Below are positions 28,080 through 36,810 of a stretch of 64,000 nt of DNA, piece after piece (the stretch's first letter is position 1; each line of letters starts with the position of its first letter). The notes under the pieces are model-generated. The model was given only the letters and a program-made list of their open reading frames with translations, was not told the DNA's origin and ran no database searches. Source of the stretch: Anianabacter salinae (lineage in GTDB: Bacteria > Pseudomonadota > Alphaproteobacteria > Rhodobacterales > Rhodobacteraceae); the NCBI RefSeq assembly GCF_019061145.1, contig NZ_JAHQZS010000001.1, forward strand, positions 496,001 to 560,000, given 5' to 3'. The position numbers and the translations under genes were made by a program.

Positions 28080-28532
28080 ATGTTGGACCACACGCACAAC
28101 CTGCCTCGCGGCACCATCGTCATCGAGGACCTCGAAATCGGCATGACCCGCTACCTGCGCAAGGTGGTGACGGACCGCGATATCGAGATGTTCGCCGAAG
28201 TGTCCACCGACCGGAACCCGGTGCATCTGGATGATGCCTATGCGCAGGACACGATCTTTGCGGGGCGCATCGCGCATGGAATGCTGACCGCGGGCCTGAT
28301 TTCGGCGGTGATCGGGGAACAGTTGCCGGGGCATGGCACCGTGTATCTGGGCCAGACTCTCAAGTTCATGGCGCCGGTGCGCCCCGGCGACGAAGTCTAC
28401 GCCGAGGTCAAGGTGCGCGAGATCGACCACGGCAAGCGCCGGGTCACGCTTGATTGTCTTTGTGCTGTGGGCGATACGGTCGTTCTGAAGGGCGAGGCCG
28501 TGGTGCTTGCGCCGTCCAGAAAGTTCGACTGA
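28080..28532 (+). CDS. MaoC-family (R)-specific enoyl-CoA hydratase
   Basis: A 150-residue single hot-dog-fold hydratase, PhaJ-like. The hydratase-2 signature is visible as STDRNPVHLDDAYA (about residues 41-54), containing the catalytic Asp and His. GRIAHGMLTAGLIS and YLGQTLKFMAPVRPGDEV are family blocks. It would hydrate enoyl-CoA to (R)-3-hydroxyacyl-CoA, linking fatty-acid oxidation to other routes such as polyhydroxyalkanoate supply. That link is inference, because no pha genes are nearby. The start ATG 28080 has GGAG upstream; an in-frame ATG at 28047 falls in the loop of a leader hairpin and is less likely. Confidence 0.87.
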   Translation: MLDHTHNLPRGTIVIEDLEIGMTRYLRKVVTDRDIEMFAEVSTDRNPVHLDDAYAQDTIFAGRIAHGMLTAGLISAVIGEQLPGHGTVYLGQTLKFMAPVRPGDEVYAEVKVREIDHGKRRVTLDCLCAVGDTVVLKGEAVVLAPSRKFD

Positions 28533-28536
28533 TCGC

Positions 28537-28563
28537 AAGGGGGTGTCGCCCCCTTACCGGGGG
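28537..28563 (+). promoter_or_regulatory. mutually exclusive hairpins before ribF
   Basis: AAGGGGG (28537-28543) can pair with CCCCCTT (28549-28555). The same CCCCC can instead pair with GGGGG (28559-28563), which is the Shine-Dalgarno-like run just before the ribF ATG at 28567. No FMN-riboswitch consensus is seen. Confidence 0.35.
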
Positions 28564-28566
28564 ACG

Positions 28567-29505
28567 ATGCAGACCTTTACCACCTGGCAGGGCCTCGGAC
28601 CGGAGGCCAAGGGCGCTTCGGCGGCGATCGGCAATTTCGACGGCGTGCATGTTGGCCACCGCGCGGTGATCGACGTGGCGCGCGCAAAGGCACAGGCGCT
28701 GGGCGCCCCCCTGGGCGTGATGACCTTCGAGCCGCACCCGCGCGAGTTCTTTGCACCGGGCGCCCCGCCTTTTCGCCTGATGAATGCCGAAGCCAAGGCG
28801 AACCGCATGGCCAAGCTGGGGGTCGATCGGCTGTTTCAGCTTTCGTTCGACGCCGCGCTGTCGTCGCTGACGCCAGAGCAGTTCGCCCACGACGTGATCG
28901 CCGAAGGGCTGGGCCTGCGTCATGTGGTCGTCGGCCGCGATTTCCATTTCGGCAAGGGACGGGCGGGCACCCCCCAGGACCTGCGACGCTTTGGCGACGA
29001 CATGGGCTTTGGCGTCACCATTGCCGATCTGGTCGAGACAGGCGGGATCGAGGTGTCCTCGACCCGGATCCGCGAGGCGCTGGGCGAGGGCCGCGCGCGC
29101 GATGCCGCCGACATGCTGGGCCACTGGCACCGCATCGAGGGCGAAGTGCTGCACGGCGAGAAGCGCGGCCGCGACCTGGGGTATCCGACGGCGAACATGT
29201 CGCTTGACGGGCTGCACCGGCCAAGGTTCGGCGTCTACGCGGTACTGGTCGATGTGCTGAGCGGGACCTTTGCAGGCAGCTACCACGGCGCCGCGTCGGT
29301 CGGCGTGCGGCCGATGTTCGGAGAGAACCGGCCGAACATCGAAACCTTCCTGTTCGACTTCAAGGGTGACCTTTACGGCGCGCACCTGTCGGTCGCGCTG
29401 GTCGAGTTCCTGCGCCCCGAGGAACGGTTCGACGGGCTGGCGGCGCTGATCGCGCAGATGGACGCCGATTGCCTGCGCGCCCGCGCGATCCTGTCCGCAC
29501 TGTGA
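28567..29505 (+). CDS. ribF: bifunctional riboflavin kinase/FAD synthetase
   Basis: Makes FMN from riboflavin and FAD from FMN. The 312-residue product has both domains: an N-terminal FMN adenylyltransferase with GNFDGVHVGHR (about residues 22-32, H-x-G-H type) and STRIREAL near residue 160, and a C-terminal flavokinase with GRDLGYPTANM and GVYAVLVDV. The start ATG 28567 lies 34 bases after the MaoC stop, so the two may be cotranscribed, with alternative hairpins in the gap. It is followed by the second copy of the dispersed repeat. Confidence 0.96.
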   Translation: MQTFTTWQGLGPEAKGASAAIGNFDGVHVGHRAVIDVARAKAQALGAPLGVMTFEPHPREFFAPGAPPFRLMNAEAKANRMAKLGVDRLFQLSFDAALSSLTPEQFAHDVIAEGLGLRHVVVGRDFHFGKGRAGTPQDLRRFGDDMGFGVTIADLVETGGIEVSSTRIREALGEGRARDAADMLGHWHRIEGEVLHGEKRGRDLGYPTANMSLDGLHRPRFGVYAVLVDVLSGTFAGSYHGAASVGVRPMFGENRPNIETFLFDFKGDLYGAHLSVALVEFLRPEERFDGLAALIAQMDADCLRARAILSAL

Positions 29506-29578
29506 TGGCCCCGTCGAAAGGAGCGCCTTCGGCGCAAGACCTTTCTCCGGTCGCTCCGCTTCGCTTTGCGACCGGGAA

Positions 29579-29642
29579 GGGGGGCTCTGCCCCCGTCGCG
29601 CCCTGCGCGACTCCCCCGGAGGTATTTGGGACCAAAGAGAAG
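29579..29642 (+). repeat. dispersed intergenic repeat, copy 2
   Basis: GGGGGGCTCTGCCCCC (29579-29594) is followed by an extra GC-rich hairpin and then CCCCCGGAGGTATTTGGGACCAAAGA (tail 29613-29638), matching copy 1 at 6715-6762. It lies in the 198-base spacer between ribF and the YcgN gene, which has no coding signal. Confidence 0.6.
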
Positions 29643-29703
29643 ACGAGATGTGACACCTGGGACGCGTTGCACCCGGTAGCCGGGTCGCACTAGGGTCGCA
29701 CGC

Positions 29704-30177
29704 ATGAACGATCCCATTCCCCGCCACGGTCTGCGCGACCGCTACTGGGAGCGCGTGCCGCTTCAGAACCTGTCGCCTCGCGAGTGGGAGGCGCTGTGCG
29801 ACGGCTGCGGCAAGTGCTGCCTCAACAAGCTGGAAGACGAGGACACGCAGGAGATCGCGTTCACCCGTGTCGCCTGCCGTCTTCTGGACGACAGCACCTG
29901 CCGCTGTGCGCATTACGAGACCCGCAAGCAGTTCGTGCCCGATTGCGTCGTGCTGACGCCGCAGACGATCCACAAGGTCGCCTACTGGATGCCGCGCACC
30001 TGTGCCTATCGGCTGATCGCTGAAGGCAAGGCGCTGTATGACTGGCATCCGCTGATCTCGGGCGATCCGCAGACCGTGCATGACGCGGGCGTGTCGGTGC
30101 AGGGCTGGACGGTGTCCGAGTTCGACGTGCCGGAAGAAGATTGGGAAGATTACGTGATCGAGGAACCCGGCACATGA
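29704..30177 (+). CDS. YcgN/UPF0260 cysteine-cluster protein
   Basis: A 157-residue protein of the UPF0260 (YcgN) family. The Cys-rich cluster CDGCGKCCLNKLED (about residues 32-45), with further cysteines in FTRVACRLLDDSTCRCAHY and VPDCVVLT, is the hallmark and suggests metal or Fe-S binding. The function is not known. Its end overlaps the threonine aldolase start as ATGA, so the two genes are coupled. Confidence 0.92.
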   Translation: MNDPIPRHGLRDRYWERVPLQNLSPREWEALCDGCGKCCLNKLEDEDTQEIAFTRVACRLLDDSTCRCAHYETRKQFVPDCVVLTPQTIHKVAYWMPRTCAYRLIAEGKALYDWHPLISGDPQTVHDAGVSVQGWTVSEFDVPEEDWEDYVIEEPGT

Positions 30178-31220
30178 AATTCGCATCCGACAACACCGCG
30201 CCCGCGCATCCCCGCGTGATGGAGGCGCTCCTGCGTGCCAACGAGGGCTATGCGGGCGGCTACGGCGCCGACGAGATCATGGGGCGGGTGCGTCAGTCGA
30301 TCCGCGATGTGTTCGAGGCGCCCGAGGCGGCGGTCTACCTCGTCGCCACCGGCACGGCGGCCAATGCGCTGGCGCTGGCGACGCTGACCGATCCCTGGGG
30401 CGCGGTCTATTGCCACCGCAACGCGCATATCGAGGAGGACGAGTGCGGCGCGCCCGAGTTCTATACCGGCGGGGCCAAGCTGGTGCTGGTGGACGGCGAT
30501 CACGCCAAGATGGATGCGGGTGCACTGGACCGCGCGATCGCGGGCACCGGGCAAGGCGTGGTGCACAATGTGCAGCGCGGGGTGGTGTCACTGACCAACG
30601 TGACAGAGAAGGGCGGCGTCAGTTCGGTGTCCGAGGTCGCGGCGCTGTGCGGCGTGGCCAAGGGCTATGGCCTGCCGGTGCATCTGGACGGTGCGCGCTT
30701 TGCCAATGCGATCGTGGCGACGAACGCCTCGCCCGCCGAGATGACCTGGCGCGCGGGCGTCGATGCGGTCAGCTTTGGCGGGACCAAGAACGGGCTTCTG
30801 GGGGTGGAGGCTGTGGTGTTCTTTGATCCGCGCCACGCCTGGGAGTTCGAGTTGCGGCGCAAGCGGGCGGGGCACCTGTTTTCCAAGCACCGCTACCTTT
30901 CGGCGCAGATGGAGGCGTTTCTGGCGGACGGGCTATGGCTCGACATGGCGCGGCAGGCCAATGCGATGGGCGCGCGGCTGGGCGCGGGGCTGAGGCAGGC
31001 GGGCGCAGAGATCCTGCACCCGGTCGATGCCAACATGGTCTTCGCGGCCTTTCCCCGTGCGGTGCATGACCGTGCACGGGCGGCGGGGGCAAAATACTAC
31101 TTCTGGCCGTCCGAACCGGCAGCCGAGGGTCCGGCGGATGAACAGCTGTCCGCGCGGCTGGTTTGCAGTTGGTCGACGACCGAGGCGGATGTCGACGCGT
31201 TCCTTGCGCTGCTCGGCTAG
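30174..31220 (+). CDS. ltaE: low-specificity L-threonine aldolase
   Basis: PLP enzyme that splits threonine or allo-threonine to glycine and acetaldehyde. The 348-residue product starts with the typical MKFASDNTAPAHPRV block, has YGADEIMGRVR, HLDGARFANAI with the PLP-nitrogen-binding Asp, and SFGGTKNGLLG with the Schiff-base lysine. The ATG overlaps the YcgN-family gene. It ends one base into the convergent small ORF. Confidence 0.93.
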   Translation: MKFASDNTAPAHPRVMEALLRANEGYAGGYGADEIMGRVRQSIRDVFEAPEAAVYLVATGTAANALALATLTDPWGAVYCHRNAHIEEDECGAPEFYTGGAKLVLVDGDHAKMDAGALDRAIAGTGQGVVHNVQRGVVSLTNVTEKGGVSSVSEVAALCGVAKGYGLPVHLDGARFANAIVATNASPAEMTWRAGVDAVSFGGTKNGLLGVEAVVFFDPRHAWEFELRRKRAGHLFSKHRYLSAQMEAFLADGLWLDMARQANAMGARLGAGLRQAGAEILHPVDANMVFAAFPRAVHDRARAAGAKYYFWPSEPAAEGPADEQLSARLVCSWSTTEADVDAFLALLG

Positions 31221-31348
31221 CGGGTCATCACCGAGCGCAGACCGAGGCTGGCATGGTCGTCGCCGCCGTGGCCAGCGCCGCCGGTCACGCTGAAGGCGAT
31301 GGTCAGCACCAGCGTCAGCGCGAGGGCCGCTTTCACGAATGGTGTCAT
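31217..31348 (-). CDS. small hydrophobic-leader peptide, 43 residues
   Basis: A short frame encodes 43 residues: start MTPFVKAALALTLVLTIAFS (a lysine followed by a hydrophobic segment), then a Gly/His/Asp-rich part (GGAGHGGDDH) and an ASLGLRSVMTR tail. The ATG is preceded by AAGGAAGGGGG, a strong ribosome-binding sequence about 6 bases away. The stop overlaps the convergent threonine aldolase stop. It would be a small secreted or single-span membrane peptide, and its HGGDDH segment could bind metal. I do not recognise a family. Confidence 0.5.
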   Translation of the reverse strand: MTPFVKAALALTLVLTIAFSVTGGAGHGGDDHASLGLRSVMTR

Positions 31349-31451
31349 TGCCGCCCCCTTCCTTTACGTTGTCCACTGGTGTTATCCACACGCGTTTCAC
31401 TGTTGCGCGGCTTTGGCCATCGCGCCAGTGACGCTTTGGTGAGAGGTCGGT

Positions 31452-32237
31452 TCAGGCGAGAAATCGCCCAATGACGTCTGCCGCCGCGCCCGCGTGGGTC
31501 AGGGGCAGCATGTGCCCGGCGCCATCGATGGTCACGCGGCTGGCGTGCGGCAGGCGAAGGGCGAGGGCGTCCTGGATCGCCGGGATGATCGGCGGCGAGG
31601 CGCCGCCCGCGATCATCAGCGTTTGGCAGCGCACGGATTCGAGGCGCCCCGGGGCCAGAAGGCGCGCGCTGTCATGCTTCACCGGGCCGTCCATCGCAGG
31701 GATGACGTGGATCCTGTCGGTGAAGGCGGCGCGCTGGGCCTCGGGCAGGCGGTCCCACGGCGTGCTGCCGCCCCAGACCTCGGTAAAGCTGCGGGCGGCG
31801 GCGGTGACGTCCCCGGCGGCGAAATGCGCATCGAACGCGGTGGACCAGGCCATCATCGCGGCGTAGTTGGCATGATCGCGCGCGGCGGCGAAGAACACCG
31901 GCTCGATCAGGACCAGCCGTCGCACCAGGTCGGGACGCTCGACCGCGAGGCGCAGCGCGACCGTAGCGCCAAAGGAATGGCCGACGATGTCGTGCGGGCC
32001 GTCCAGCCCGGCGGCGACGGCATTCAGACAGGCCGTCTGGTAGTCCGCCGCCGGATCGGCGTCCGGGCTGTCGCCGTGGTCGAGGAAATCCGGCGCCAGC
32101 GCGGGCTCCCCCAGCCGCCGGGCGAGCGGTTCCATCAGCCCGCCATGACCAAGCGCGCAGTGCAGCAGCACGAGGCGCGTATCGCCCGCGCCGAACCGCC
32201 GCCAATGCAGCGGCGGCGCGAGCGAGGCGGCGGTCAC
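31452..32237 (-). CDS. alpha/beta-fold hydrolase
   Basis: A 261-residue cytoplasmic alpha/beta-hydrolase. The oxyanion region is LVLLHCALGHGG (with Cys where many members have Gly), the nucleophile elbow is VGHSFGATVALR (G-x-S-x-G), and the C-terminal catalytic His is in DGAGHMLPL. It resembles carboxylesterase/haloperoxidase-type enzymes; the substrate is unknown. The start is GTG 32237, overlapping the stop of the isomerase gene (GTGA), so the two form a coupled pair. Confidence 0.85.
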   Translation of the reverse strand: MTAASLAPPLHWRRFGAGDTRLVLLHCALGHGGLMEPLARRLGEPALAPDFLDHGDSPDADPAADYQTACLNAVAAGLDGPHDIVGHSFGATVALRLAVERPDLVRRLVLIEPVFFAAARDHANYAAMMAWSTAFDAHFAAGDVTAAARSFTEVWGGSTPWDRLPEAQRAAFTDRIHVIPAMDGPVKHDSARLLAPGRLESVRCQTLMIAGGASPPIIPAIQDALALRLPHASRVTIDGAGHMLPLTHAGAAADVIGRFLA

Positions 32238-32833
32238 AGACCACCGGACAGGTGCAGTTCGAGATCGTCCAGACGGTCCTGTCCCCAGAACCTCTCTGCG
32301 CCGTCGACGATGTAGAAGGGCGATCCGAACACGCCCGCCGCGACGGCCTCTTCGGTGTAGCGCTCGTAGGTCTCGGCGCCGGTCAGCATGCCGCTGTCGG
32401 CCAATCCGGGGTCGAACCCTGCCGCTGTCAGGCAATCGCGGATCACCTCATCCTCGGCGATGTTGCGCTCTTCGGCCCAGCAGGCGCGCATCAGCCCGTG
32501 GGTCAGCGCGCCCAGATCGCCGGCGCCTGCCTTGTCTGCGGCGATGATCGCATAGCTGGACGGGGCAGGGTTGGTCGGGAAATGCGCCGGGTGCAGGTTG
32601 AGCGTCAGGCCGGTCTTCTTGCGCGCACGCTCCAGCTCTTGCAGGCGGTAGTCCTGCCGCGACTGCGGACGCTCGTTCAGGGGCAACCCGCCGCCCGCCT
32701 TGAAGATCCCGCCGGGATGCACCGGCTTGTAGGCTATGGACGCGCCAGCTTCGGTTGCGATCTGTTCCAGCCTGTCGCCTGCCAGGTAGGCCCAGGGCGA
32801 CACGGTGAAGAAATAGTAGTCGATATGCGCCAT
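32234..32833 (-). CDS. 2-hydroxychromene-2-carboxylate isomerase family (DsbA-like fold) protein
   Basis: A 199-residue thioredoxin/DsbA-fold protein of the HCCA isomerase family, glutathione-dependent in characterised members of aromatic degradation pathways. [17 protein letters not shown] at the N-terminus contains the conserved Ser-Pro in place of a Cys pair, and [19 protein letters not shown] is the C-terminal signature. No aromatic degradation cluster surrounds it, so the true substrate is open. The start ATG 32833 is preceded by AGGAC. It is the first gene of a pair with the alpha/beta hydrolase. Confidence 0.88.
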   Translation of the reverse strand: MAHIDYYFFTVSPWAYLAGDRLEQIATEAGASIAYKPVHPGGIFKAGGGLPLNERPQSRQDYRLQELERARKKTGLTLNLHPAHFPTNPAPSSYAIIAADKAGAGDLGALTHGLMRACWAEERNIAEDEVIRDCLTAAGFDPGLADSGMLTGAETYERYTEEAVAAGVFGSPFYIVDGAERFWGQDRLDDLELHLSGGL

Positions 32834-32939
32834 GGGGATGTCCTCTCGGGCGGGGCTATGTTTGCAAGACCGTATCCCGGTGCTAAGCGGTGTCAACGTC
32901 ACGAATCCTTTACGCTGCCAGCTTCCGGAACCCCGACAC

Positions 32940-33959
32940 ATGCCCACAATCACCGAACCCAAACTGATCGCGGGGAACGCGAATCGTCCGCTTGCCGAAG
33001 CCATCGCGCGGCGGATGTCGATGCACCGGGGCATGTCGGTGAACCTTGTGGACGCGCGGGTGGAACGGTTCAACGACGGCGAGATCTTCGTCGAGGTCTT
33101 CGAGAACGTGCGCGGCGAGGACATGTTCATCATCCAGCCGACGTCGAACCCGGCCAACGACAACCTGATGGAACTGCTGATCATGACCGACGCGCTGCGC
33201 CGGTCCTCGGCGGCGCGGATCACCGCAGTGATCCCGTATTTCGGCTATGCCCGGCAGGATCGCCGCACCAAGGCGCGCACCCCGATCAGCGCAAAGCTGG
33301 TCGCCAACATGGTGGTCGAGGCCGGGATCGAGCGGGTGCTGACGCTGGACCTGCACGCGGCGCAGATCCAGGGGTTCTTCGACATCCCCGTCGACAACCT
33401 CTACGCCTCGCCGGTCTTCGCGCTGGATATCCGGCATTCCTTTGCCGGGCGGATGGACGATCTGATGATCGTCTCGCCCGATGTCGGCGGCGTGGCGCGG
33501 GCGCGGGAACTGGCCAAGCGGATTAACGCGCCCCTGTCCATCGTCGACAAGCGCCGCGAAAAGGCGGGCGAAATCGCCGAGATGACTGTGATCGGCAGCG
33601 TCGAGGGCAAGACCTGCATCATCGTGGACGACATCTGCGACACCGCCGGAACACTGTGCAAGGCCGCCGAAGTGCTGCTGGAGAACGGCGCCAGCGAGGT
33701 TCACGCCTATATCTCGCACGGTGTGCTGTCGGGCCCTGCTGTCGAGCGGATCACCAAATCCGTGATGAAAAGCCTCGTGATCACCGATTCCATTGCACCC
33801 AGCGAACATGTGCGCGCCGCCGAGAACATCCGCATCGTTCCGACGGCGCCGATGTTCGCGCAGGCGATCATCAACATCTGGAACGGCACCAGCGTGTCCT
33901 CGCTGTTCGAGGCCGAAACCCTCGGGCCGATCTACGAAGGGCTGTATAGTCGGATGTGA
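32940..33959 (+). CDS. prs: ribose-phosphate pyrophosphokinase (PRPP synthetase)
   Basis: Makes PRPP from ribose 5-phosphate and ATP, the precursor for purines, pyrimidines, histidine and NAD. The 339-residue product shows [27 protein letters not shown] with catalytic residues, the [11 protein letters not shown] signature, and the PRPP loop [13 protein letters not shown]. The start is ATG 32940, giving a family-like N-terminus ([18 protein letters not shown]). It is divergent from the isomerase gene and convergent with the acidic protein gene. Confidence 0.97.
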   Translation: MPTITEPKLIAGNANRPLAEAIARRMSMHRGMSVNLVDARVERFNDGEIFVEVFENVRGEDMFIIQPTSNPANDNLMELLIMTDALRRSSAARITAVIPYFGYARQDRRTKARTPISAKLVANMVVEAGIERVLTLDLHAAQIQGFFDIPVDNLYASPVFALDIRHSFAGRMDDLMIVSPDVGGVARARELAKRINAPLSIVDKRREKAGEIAEMTVIGSVEGKTCIIVDDICDTAGTLCKAAEVLLENGASEVHAYISHGVLSGPAVERITKSVMKSLVITDSIAPSEHVRAAENIRIVPTAPMFAQAIINIWNGTSVSSLFEAETLGPIYEGLYSRM

Positions 33960-33967
33960 CGGGGGCA

Positions 33968-33987
33968 GCCGCGGGTCAGCCCGCGGC
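33968..33987. terminator. hairpin between convergent prs and acidic-protein genes
   Basis: GCCGCGGG (33968-33975) and CCCGCGGC (33980-33987) form a perfect 8-bp stem with a TCAG loop. The loop contains the stop codon of the minus-strand gene. No T-run follows on either side, so termination is possible but not typical. Confidence 0.35.
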
Positions 33988-36000
33988 GCTGCGCCGATCC
34001 TGGAACCGGGTCTTGTCGGTGATCCCGAAGGCACCGCGCTGAAGTCGTGACAGGCGGCCTTCGCGCAGAAGCTGGCCAAAGGCGCGCAGTGCGTCCTCGC
34101 GGCTGAGTGCGCCGTTCAGATACTTGTTCACCCGGCGCACGATCTCGCCGCGCGACACGGCGTCCTGGCCAAGCTCGGTAATGCCGAAGGCGGCCGACGC
34201 CTCGATCAATTCGTCCAGTTCATTGGCGCCCGTGCGGCCGACGTAGCTTGCGAACTCGGTGACGTTCACGTCGTCGTCCTCGGTGACTGCCTCTGGCGTC
34301 TCGTCCTCGATCTGGGCGACGCGGCGCGGCGTGACCGGTGCACGTTCGGGCGCGGCGGCGCTGTGGTCCACGCGCTGTTCGCTGACAAGCATCAAGGGCG
34401 GCATGTTGCGACGCTGGCCTGCGTCGGTTGCTGCGGTCCCGGTCGGAGCGGTCTTGCGCTGCAGGCCGTCCGGCACACTTTCGTCCAGCAAAAGCTCTTC
34501 GTCGGGATTGCGCACCTGATCGGGGCGGACGGCGCGGGCAAGGTCATTGCGGAACTGGCCGATATGTTCCTCGTCGCGGCGGCGCGTCTCGGCGCTGCTG
34601 CGGCCACCTTCGGCCCGCACAGCGGCAACGGCGGCCTTGAGATGCGCGATGGCGCTGCGGCGGCGGTTGCCATCGGTCTTGTCCAACTCGGTGTTGGTCT
34701 GCTCGAGGATGCGCTCGACCGCAGGCTCGCCCTGGGGAATCGACCGGCGCGGGCGGTCGTCCTGCACGGCGGCGGACGGCTCTGCCTCGGCTTCGGCAAG
34801 GTCCGCCAGAAGCGAGGCTTCGTCCTCGGGGGCAAGCCCTGTCACGCCGACCGCAGCCTCGCGCGTGACGGCGGCAGACGGTGCTGCGGGCGTCTCGAAG
34901 TCCGCGATGTCGTTGTCGCCGTCTTCGTAGTCGTCTTCGTCGTCATCCTCGGCGGGCTCGAAGGCGGCGTCGAAGTCAGCACGCGACATCTTCATCACGC
35001 GGGCCCGCGCCGCCGACGGCACAGCCTGCGCGGCAGACAGCCGAAGCGGTTCGGGTCGGCTTTCGGTGTCGTCCGGTGCGGCGACCTCATCGAGGCCGTC
35101 GATGTCCGCCCAGGCCCTGTCGTCTTCGTCGTCCTCGCCAAGGTCACCCGCCGCACTGGCGACAGGCGCCTCGGCGTCTTCATGTCCGGCAAGGCTGTCG
35201 AGGTCGATGTCATCCAGCGGATCGTCGGCCCGCTCCTCAGCCTCTGCGGCCTGCGCGGGCACGCTGGCGACGGGCACGGCAAGCGGCGCATCCTCGGCAT
35301 GCTCGTCCTCGGAATAGTCCGAAGCGGCAACGGCGGCACGGATACGGTCCAGCTTGGCCGTGACCCCGGTCTCATCCTCTGGCAACTCGGCCGCGTCGTC
35401 CTCCGCAAGGGGCGCCGGGTCTGCAATGTCGGCAATATCCTCGGGCGCTGCGGCCTCGGCTTCCGGCGCGGCATCGTCCGTCGCCGCCGTGACGGCGGCG
35501 AGCGCCGCTTCGTCCTCTGCCGAACGGTCGTCAACGGGGGCCTCGCCCGTTTCAGGCACGTCAGCCACAGGCGCGGTCGCTTCGGCAACGGCGGCGTCCG
35601 CTTCGGGCGCAGGTTCGGCGGTGTCCTGTTCCGGCGTGGTGGTAACGGGAACCTGTTCCGCTGCCTGAGGGGCAGGGGAATCCGCAGCGGGCTGCATCGC
35701 GGGGGCCAGCCCCTGCAAGCCTGCAAGCGCGACGGCGCCGTCACGGTCCGAGGCGCGCAACACGACGCCGGTGGAGGAGACGCTGCTGTCCACGCGGCGC
35801 TTGATCTCGCGCTCGGCGATGCGGTGAAGCATCTCGGGGTCGGGGGTCGGCGGCTCTGCACCGAAATAGCGGTCGTCCGCGGCCAGATCGCGGAAATACT
35901 CCGCGATCGACTTCATCGTATCGAACGGATCGTCGAACCCTTCCAGGGTGCAGGAAAACGTTCCATAGGACACGGTAAGAATTTTACTGGTACCGGACAT
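33976..36000 (-). CDS. long acidic Ala/Pro/Glu-rich protein, conserved ends, unknown function
   Basis: A 674-residue cytoplasmic-looking protein without signal peptide or membrane segment. Residues 1-75 ([20 protein letters not shown], then [20 protein letters not shown]) and the last 90 residues ([20 protein letters not shown] to the end) look folded and conserved. Between them lie several hundred residues of acidic low complexity with runs such as [14 protein letters not shown]. Scattered helical stretches ([18 protein letters not shown]) interrupt it. I recall similar Rhodobacterales proteins being labelled CheA-like in databases, but no CheA domain is visible. Roles as a scaffold or nucleoid/chemosensory partner are guesses. 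The gene is monocistronic and divergent from the thiamine pyrophosphokinase. Confidence 0.8.
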   Translation of the reverse strand: MSGTSKILTVSYGTFSCTLEGFDDPFDTMKSIAEYFRDLAADDRYFGAEPPTPDPEMLHRIAEREIKRRVDSSVSSTGVVLRASDRDGAVALAGLQGLAPAMQPAADSPAPQAAEQVPVTTTPEQDTAEPAPEADAAVAEATAPVADVPETGEAPVDDRSAEDEAALAAVTAATDDAAPEAEAAAPEDIADIADPAPLAEDDAAELPEDETGVTAKLDRIRAAVAASDYSEDEHAEDAPLAVPVASVPAQAAEAEERADDPLDDIDLDSLAGHEDAEAPVASAAGDLGEDDEDDRAWADIDGLDEVAAPDDTESRPEPLRLSAAQAVPSAARARVMKMSRADFDAAFEPAEDDDEDDYEDGDNDIADFETPAAPSAAVTREAAVGVTGLAPEDEASLLADLAEAEAEPSAAVQDDRPRRSIPQGEPAVERILEQTNTELDKTDGNRRRSAIAHLKAAVAAVRAEGGRSSAETRRRDEEHIGQFRNDLARAVRPDQVRNPDEELLLDESVPDGLQRKTAPTGTAATDAGQRRNMPPLMLVSEQRVDHSAAAPERAPVTPRRVAQIEDETPEAVTEDDDVNVTEFASYVGRTGANELDELIEASAAFGITELGQDAVSRGEIVRRVNKYLNGALSREDALRAFGQLLREGRLSRLQRGAFGITDKTRFQDRRSAAG

Positions 36001-36135
36001 GCACTGAGCCTTCCGTCGTCAGACGAGAAATTATTTACCACGCTATGTCACTGGATGCAGAACAGAACAAAGGATTGCGCGGTATTTTTTCTGGGTCACA
36101 TTGTGTCCCGTTTCTGGTCCCGCCCCAATATTGCC

Positions 36136-36810
36136 ATGAATGCCATCATTGTCCAATCCGGAGAACCAGTCACCCTGATCGGCGGGGCGCCCGTTGATCC
36201 TTTGACGCTGGCCGAATGCCTGCGCATTGCGCCCCAGGTTGTGGCCGCCGACGGGGCTGCGTCCACCGCGCTTGTGCACGGGATCATGCCACGCGCCGTG
36301 ATCGGCGACATGGATTCGCTGCCCGCCGCCGATCGCGCCCGCATCGGCGAAGATCGCATCCACCGGATTGCCGACCAGGAGACGACGGATTTCGACAAGG
36401 CGCTGCGGTCCATCGCGGCGCCTTTGGTGCTGGCGGTCGGGTTCACCGGCGCGCGGCTCGACCATGAGCTTGCGGCCTACACCGTCCTTGTGTCGGTCGC
36501 GGGGCCGCCCTGCATCGTGGTCGGGCACGAGGATATCTGTTTCCACGCGCCGCAGCGCCTGACGCTTGAGCTAGAGTCGGGAACGCGGGTGTCGCTGTTT
36601 CCGATGCGGCCCGTCACGGGCACCTCTACCGGGCTGGAATGGCCGATCGACGGACTGGACCTTGCGCCGTGGGCGAGGGTCGGGACGTCGAACCTTGCCA
36701 CCCGGGCGCAGGTGACGGTCGACCCGCACGGCCCCGGCCTTCTGGTCATCCTTCCCCGGTCATGCCTTTCGGCTGCGGTGCGGGCGCTGGGGGTGTCGGC
36801 ACCCGGCTGA
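36136..36810 (+). CDS. thiamine diphosphokinase
   Basis: Transfers pyrophosphate from ATP to thiamine to make thiamine diphosphate. The 224-residue product shows VVAADGAASTAL, the conserved GDMDSLP block (D-x-D-S) near residue 58, and QETTDFDKALRSI with the substrate-binding aspartates; GFTGARLDHELA follows. ATG 36136 fits the family N-terminus, although the Shine-Dalgarno is weak. The 3' end overlaps the convergent DMT transporter by 65 bases. It is divergent from the acidic protein gene. Confidence 0.9.
   Translation: MNAIIVQSGEPVTLIGGAPVDPLTLAECLRIAPQVVAADGAASTALVHGIMPRAVIGDMDSLPAADRARIGEDRIHRIADQETTDFDKALRSIAAPLVLAVGFTGARLDHELAAYTVLVSVAGPPCIVVGHEDICFHAPQRLTLELESGTRVSLFPMRPVTGTSTGLEWPIDGLDLAPWARVGTSNLATRAQVTVDPHGPGLLVILPRSCLSAAVRALGVSAPG

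Noticed and set aside
28533-28566. FMN riboswitch before ribF
   Set aside because: The spacer is only 34 bases and lacks the conserved RFN elements; only small alternative hairpins are present.
31349-31451. Possible tRNA (GGTTC-like loop) in the ltaE-hydrolase spacer
   Set aside because: No acceptor stem or anticodon arm can be drawn around it.
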